From NCBI GenBank assembly GCA_001179505.1, contig CDMY01000268.1:46489-68804 (forward strand): a DNA stretch of 22,316 nucleotides, written 5' to 3'. Below, in pieces: positions 18,302 through 22,316 of this stretch. Source of the stretch: Vitrella brassicaformis. Its lineage: Eukaryota > Sar > Vitrellaceae. How positions within the stretch are numbered: the first letter of the stretch is position 1; every line of letters starts with the position of its first letter. The translations under genes were made by a program, and so were the position numbers. A model generated the notes under the pieces. It saw only the letters and a list, made by a program, of their open reading frames with translations, was not told the DNA's origin and did not search any database.

Positions 18302-19033
18302 GAGTGAGGGAGAGGTCAGAATGATTGAGACGTGCATGTGGTTCTTCAACATGGCACGCTCTGATGGCTGTCTGTCTATATGTGCACGCCGTTTATCCAG
18401 CTGTGTAATCCATGTTTTCTCTCTGCGTACGCAGTGTGTCTCTTGCGTATGTGGTGTACATGCCTACGAAAAAGTGTGTTGTTGTCGTGTTCAACTTGTC
18501 GGCATTTTGTGAGTACACAACGATATGACTCACCTGGACACACACAACACGAACACCGAGCGCGAGACAGACACGTACACGCACCCCCACGACATATACC
18601 TGGCACACCACCTCCCCCGGCCCAGGGGAGTATGCAAGCCGGGCAGCCCTGCCGCCATCAGGGTGAAAACGAACTGGCCTTTTTACGAAATCCAGGGGTA
18701 GCCAAGGGAAACCTTGGTGTGCCGGACATCCGCCCTGGTCTCTGCCTCGTTTTTGCAGGGCTGCTAATCGTCTCCGTGGATGCATTTTCATGCGTTCATA
18801 GGAGACGCGAATGAATGAATGAATGAAAAAGAGTACTATGTCCCCACCTACCGCACCAATCAAACAAGCCCTCTCTCTCCCATTGCAGGCGAGCGTCCCT
18901 ATCTACTGCGGAACGCTCGCAACCAAAGAGAGGGAACAGCAAACAACAGAAATCCTGCCGCATGGATCACTCGCATGCAGACGGGGGCCGGGATAGTGGG
19001 GGCGTCTCAGTCTAGGATGCATGATGAGAAAAG
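18302..19033. other. Intergenic region before the PA14 gene
   Basis: It starts with the tandem-gene 3' flank. Two good acceptor-like strings on the plus strand (cctcgtttttgcag ending 18758, ctcccattgcag ending 18888) could belong to 5' UTR introns of the downstream gene. On the minus strand, cag|gtgagt-like and cag|gtatat-like strings occur near 18534 and 18600, and a short signal-peptide-like frame starts near 18978 (MRVIHAAGFLLFAV), but no consistent gene could be assembled. Confidence 0.4.
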
Positions 19034-19986
19034 ATGATCTGTCGGCGGCCATTTGTGTTCTTAAAAAAGCTGCTGCTCTCAGCAGCACTGGCACTTTTGC
19101 CGGCGGTGGTCACTGCACAAGAACCCGGTAAAACAGACAGACAGACAGAAAGACAGACAGGCGCGGCGCACCCATCTACTAATCTCTCTCTCTCTCTCTC
19201 TATCCGTGTGTGTGCAATTCAGCGGGTATAGCCCCTTCGTTCGATGCGTCAGCAGCCACGGATGGCTCCATCACGCTGGCACTGCCCACCCCGGTCCCCA
19301 ACTGCTCAGGCGGCGGCGCATGCGAATGTGAAGTGCTGTGGGACACTGGTACGCAATGCATTGATGTGGATGGTGGATGGTGGATGAACGGGCACACAGA
19401 TCTCTCTCTCTCTCTGTGTGTGGGTGTGTGGGTGTGGGCGTGTCGATAGGGAGTGGCGGCGCAGTGTCGACGCCGTTCTACGATGGCACGTGCTCGCCGA
19501 GCACCAACCCCACATCAGGTACCCTCTGCCATGTCTGTCTGTGTCTTGATTGCAACACATGTGTGTTTGTGCGTTTGTGTGGATCGTGGTGTGCAGGTGC
19601 CATTGCGGGCGGGCAGCCGTACCGATTTCTGCTCAGGTTTCGAGTGAGTGCTTAGAAACCGCGCAAACACCATACCACACCACACATGTGTCTGTCTTTA
19701 ATAGGATGGCGGACCCGGGGGGCCGGTTGGGACTGACAGCCCTATTGTCACCTTCTATGCTGCAGGAGGTGCATTTGCTTTTGCACACACACACACACAC
19801 ATACACAGACACACACGCATATCGGCAGTCTTTCTTTCCTTTTTTGCGTGTGTGTCCGTTGGTTGAGTCGGGCAGCGCCCAACTGGGGCACCAAGACGCT
19901 GAGCATATCGAAAAGGGGGTCAAACGCGGTCAAACTCACATGGGGACCAGGTATTAAGAGTTGAAGGCAGACCCAGAGGACGAAGA

Positions 19987-20021
<35 letters not shown>

Positions 20022-20667
20022 GTGTGGGTGGGTTAAAGGTCCTGACTCGACCGGTGGCTCGCCCATCCTGGGCTATGTGTTGGAAGGGAGATCCGGCACC
20101 ACACCCCCAGCCCTATCTGGCGCGTACACGGTACACACACACACACACAGAGAGGGAATGAGAGAGAGAGAAACGGCTCCCTCTGGATGTGTGTGTGTGT
20201 TTGTGTGTAGGTGGTGTATGACGGTTCGAGTGAGCCGACGGTCACCCAATACATTGCGAGTGGGCTCGTGAGCGGCGACACCTACGAGTACCGCCTCTAC
20301 GCGATCAACATTATCAACTACAATGACAGGCACGCCCACAGAGACAGAGAGAGGGGGAGAGAGAGAGAGAGGGTGGATGTGTGTGGATTGCAGAGAAAAC
20401 GTCAACTACGTGACGGCGAGAGTGGCTGCATCCATCACTCTCGAATGTCTGTGTGTCTGTCTACACACACACACACATATGGGTGGGTGTGTATGTGATG
20501 GTGTATGTGCGTGCATGCAGCTCTTCTAGCTGCGGACCAGTCCTATGTCACGCCAGTGCCGCCCACACCGATCCCTGCAATGGCGACAGACCCCACTAAC
20601 CTCGCTGTGCAGGCATGTACAACATACACACAAAGACACCCCTTTGCACACACATGGGTCTTACGGG

Positions 20668-20703
<36 letters not shown>

Positions 20704-21557
20704 TGGCAACAGGCCGTCGACCCAGTGACTTCACGTACATTTGTGTCCATTTCGCCACCAACACACACACACACACACAGAGAGAGAGAGACATCAACAT
20801 GTGTGTGTGTGGATGGCAGTGGATGAGGGTTCCGGCGGGCGGATCTTTGTGTATTCTCTGAGGGACGTGTGTGCGATGGACACGACGAGTGTGCTGTGCA
20901 TAAGGGTGGACAGCACGCACCCTGACTGGAATGCCGGTACTTACATACGCACATAGAGCGAGAGAGGGGACAGAGACACATTTCCATGGGCACAATTGAT
21001 GAAGAATGCCACAAGTGGCCACACAAGGAAGCACAAACCACACACACGTTCCCCTCTGTGTGTGTGTATGTGTGTGTGTATCGGTGTGTGTGTGCATGGT
21101 GTAGATCTGCTGGCCAAGCCGACCTACGGTCAGCTGTCGGACAACAACGACGGCACATACGACCTGAGCTTCACGCCTATGAAAGTCGGCAAATACTCGC
21201 TGCTCGTCTACGCTCTCGAACGTCGGCAAGCGCACTCACACAAGAGACACAGAGAGATGGATGGATGAATGGATGGATGGATGGAGGGAGGGAGGGAGGG
21301 AGGGAGGGAGAGGGACACCCACCTCGTGTGGCCCATGTGCTTGTAAATCGGTGTGCGCCTTCTCTCTCCCTGTATAGCTGGCGGGCTGTATGGCCAGTAT
21401 TGGGACAACCAGTGGTTCTACGGGGCTCCATTCAGCCAGATTCAGGATGCGACGGTCTCGTTCGACTGGGGCAACCTGCCGCTGACCTCTTTTGCCAGCG
21501 ACTTTGTATCGATCAGATGGACAGGTGCGCGCTGGCTGCCCATGCACCAGACAATAT

Positions 21558-21593
<36 letters not shown>

Positions 21594-22316
21594 TGCGTGT
21601 CTGTGAATGCAGGATTTGTGCTGCCGGCTTTCACCGAAGAGTGAGTCGTTTTCCCAAAACCTGCGCACAGAAACCTTCCCACACACACATATATGTGTTT
21701 GTATATGTGCGTGTGTGGTGTGTGTGTAGGTATACGTTTTATCTCGATGTGGACGACAGCGCCCGGCTGTGGGTCGACGACACCATGATCATCGACAAGT
21801 GGACGGTATTCTAAGCACACACACGCAGAGAGAGAGAGGTGGGGGGGCCCACAGCAACAAAGTCTTCATGCGTGTGTGCGTTTGTGTGTGGGGTGTGGGG
21901 TGTCTGTCCATCCGTCAGGTGTGCTGCCAAGAGTTCTGGGGCAAGATAGCGCTCACACAGAATTTCTACACGCCCATACGCATCGACTACAGAGAAGAAT
22001 CAGGTGCACCATAGCACATGCAAGCACACATACAGACCTGCACCCACCCACCTCTTTCTCTCTCTCTCTGTGCAGGGCCGGCCAAGATCGACCTATTATG
22101 GTCGTCATTCAGCCAGCCGAAGCAGACAATCCCATCAGAGAGCCTCTTCAGGCATGCAATAGCCCCTCCCACCCCACCATGCCCACCCCCATGTGTGTGT
22201 GTGTGTCTTCACCGCAGGGGCGCAATCATCCTCAATGTGCCGCACACCGTGCAAACGACTGTCGGCGCGGTGTCTGCCGCTCATTGTGAGGCCTCTGGTG
22301 CAGAGCTCAGTGCCAC
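19034..22316 (+). CDS. Secreted FN3-filamin-PA14 multidomain protein, 5' part
   Basis: Nineteen exons seen: 19034-19127, 19223-19348, 19450-19518, 19597-19643, 19705-19768, 19876-19950, 20039-20130, 20211-20329, 20394-20446, 20521-20612, 20713-20734, 20820-20936, 21105-21221, 21378-21524, 21613-21640, 21730-21805, 21919-22003, 22076-22151, 22218 onward. At least 532 residues; the frame is open at the window end. The signal peptide ends near A28 (LLPAVVTA). An FN3-like region (about 32-134, SITLALP, GQPYRFLLRF) is followed by a clearer FN3 domain (about 134-246: VKLTWGP, SPILGYVLE, YEYRLYAIN). Then come a Pro-rich linker and a filamin-type Ig repeat (about 285-362: GRIFVYSLRD, DNNDGTYDLSFTP, GKYSLLVYALE). 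A PA14 domain follows (from about 363: GLYGQYWDN, FVSIRWTGF, EYTFYLDVDDSARLWVDD, IDLLWSS). PA14 is usually a carbohydrate or ligand-binding fold, so an extracellular adhesion or recognition role is likely. The exon 10-12 junctions have an alternative canonical reading. Confidence 0.75.
20669..20705 (+). repeat. (CT)n(GT)n tract before the acceptor of intron 10
   Basis: A composite dinucleotide repeat ending 8 nt before the acceptor at 20712. Equivalent tracts precede acceptors of introns 1, 2, 6, 14 and 17 of the same gene (near 19181, 19400, 19990, 21558 and 22055). Confidence 0.85.
20760..20791 (+). repeat. (AC)n(AG)n tract in intron 11
   Basis: The reverse complement of the (CT)n(GT)n type. 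Together with the tract at 20669-20705 it brackets the 22-nt exon 20713-20734. Related AC/AG-rich tracts occur near the donor side of introns 5, 7, 8, 12 and 16. Confidence 0.85.
21256..21310 (+). repeat. (ATGG)n(GGGA)n tract in intron 13
   Basis: Purine-rich tetranucleotide repeats, ATGG units passing into GGGA units, fill the middle of a 156-nt intron between the filamin and PA14 exons. The G-rich half has runs of three G every four bases, so quadruplex formation is possible. Confidence 0.85.

Noticed and set aside
18640-18720. Possible structural RNA
   Set aside because: Short stems such as gggcag/ctgccg can be drawn, but no tRNA cloverleaf or other known RNA fold could be matched by eye.
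18393-18863. Minus-strand frame of about 156 codons before the PA14 gene
   Set aside because: Composition is mixed with Val/Cys-rich low complexity, no domain is seen and splice-like sites do not give a consistent gene. It remains an open question.
20033-21820. Several long minus-strand frames in the PA14 region
   Set aside because: They are made mainly of TH/SL/CV repeats from dinucleotide tracts and oppose exons encoding recognisable FN3, filamin and PA14 motifs.

Overview
The window looks like nuclear DNA of a compact protist genome. I favour a chromerid-like alveolate (Vitrella type), but this is inferred from style, not from a diagnostic gene. The style is: intron-dense genes with 50-170 nt introns, GC-rich coding sequence, abundant (CAGA)n/(CTGT)n and (AC)n/(CT)n(GT)n microsatellites in introns and flanks, and an expanded TLDc-domain family. 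Gene models were assembled by eye from homology, GT-AG sites and phase continuity. Exon coordinates are given in each entry.

Layout. (1) 1-602: a 30-bp minisatellite and undefined sequence. (2) 603-1799 (+) and 9501-10746 (+): two copies of a small membrane-anchored protein with a CCHH (BED-like) finger, inside a segmental duplication of about 1.5 kb. (3) 2273-3118 (-): a small protein with weak TIR-like features, divergent from (4) 3280-4644 (+), an IFI44-like P-loop GTPase. (5) 5367-9187 (-): a 17-exon gene in which every intron phase fits one 896-residue frame. It joins a CENP-B/Tc5-type DNA-binding domain to two TLDc domains. (6) 11637-12259 (-): a small secreted protein with a 13-residue repeat. 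(7) 12450-18301 (+): three tandem RING-TLDc genes. One lacks the first zinc ligand of its RING, one has a 1-nt frameshift and one has an in-frame TAG inside TLDc. (8) 19034-22316 (+): the 5' part of a secreted FN3-filamin-PA14 protein whose introns carry AC-rich repeats near donors and CT/GT repeats near acceptors. It runs off the window.

How the genes may relate. TLDc plus an IFI44-type GTPase is the domain pair of animal IFI44/IFI44L. Here the two are separate but neighbouring, next to RING-TLDc, HTH-TLDc and possibly TIR-like genes. This suggests a locus where signalling, stress or defence-type domains are duplicated and shuffled, but the functional link is inference. The strongest candidate for something undescribed is the HTH-TLDc-TLDc gene, a likely fusion of a transposase-derived DNA-binding module with TLDc domains. 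The second is the complementary-repeat intron organisation of the PA14 gene.
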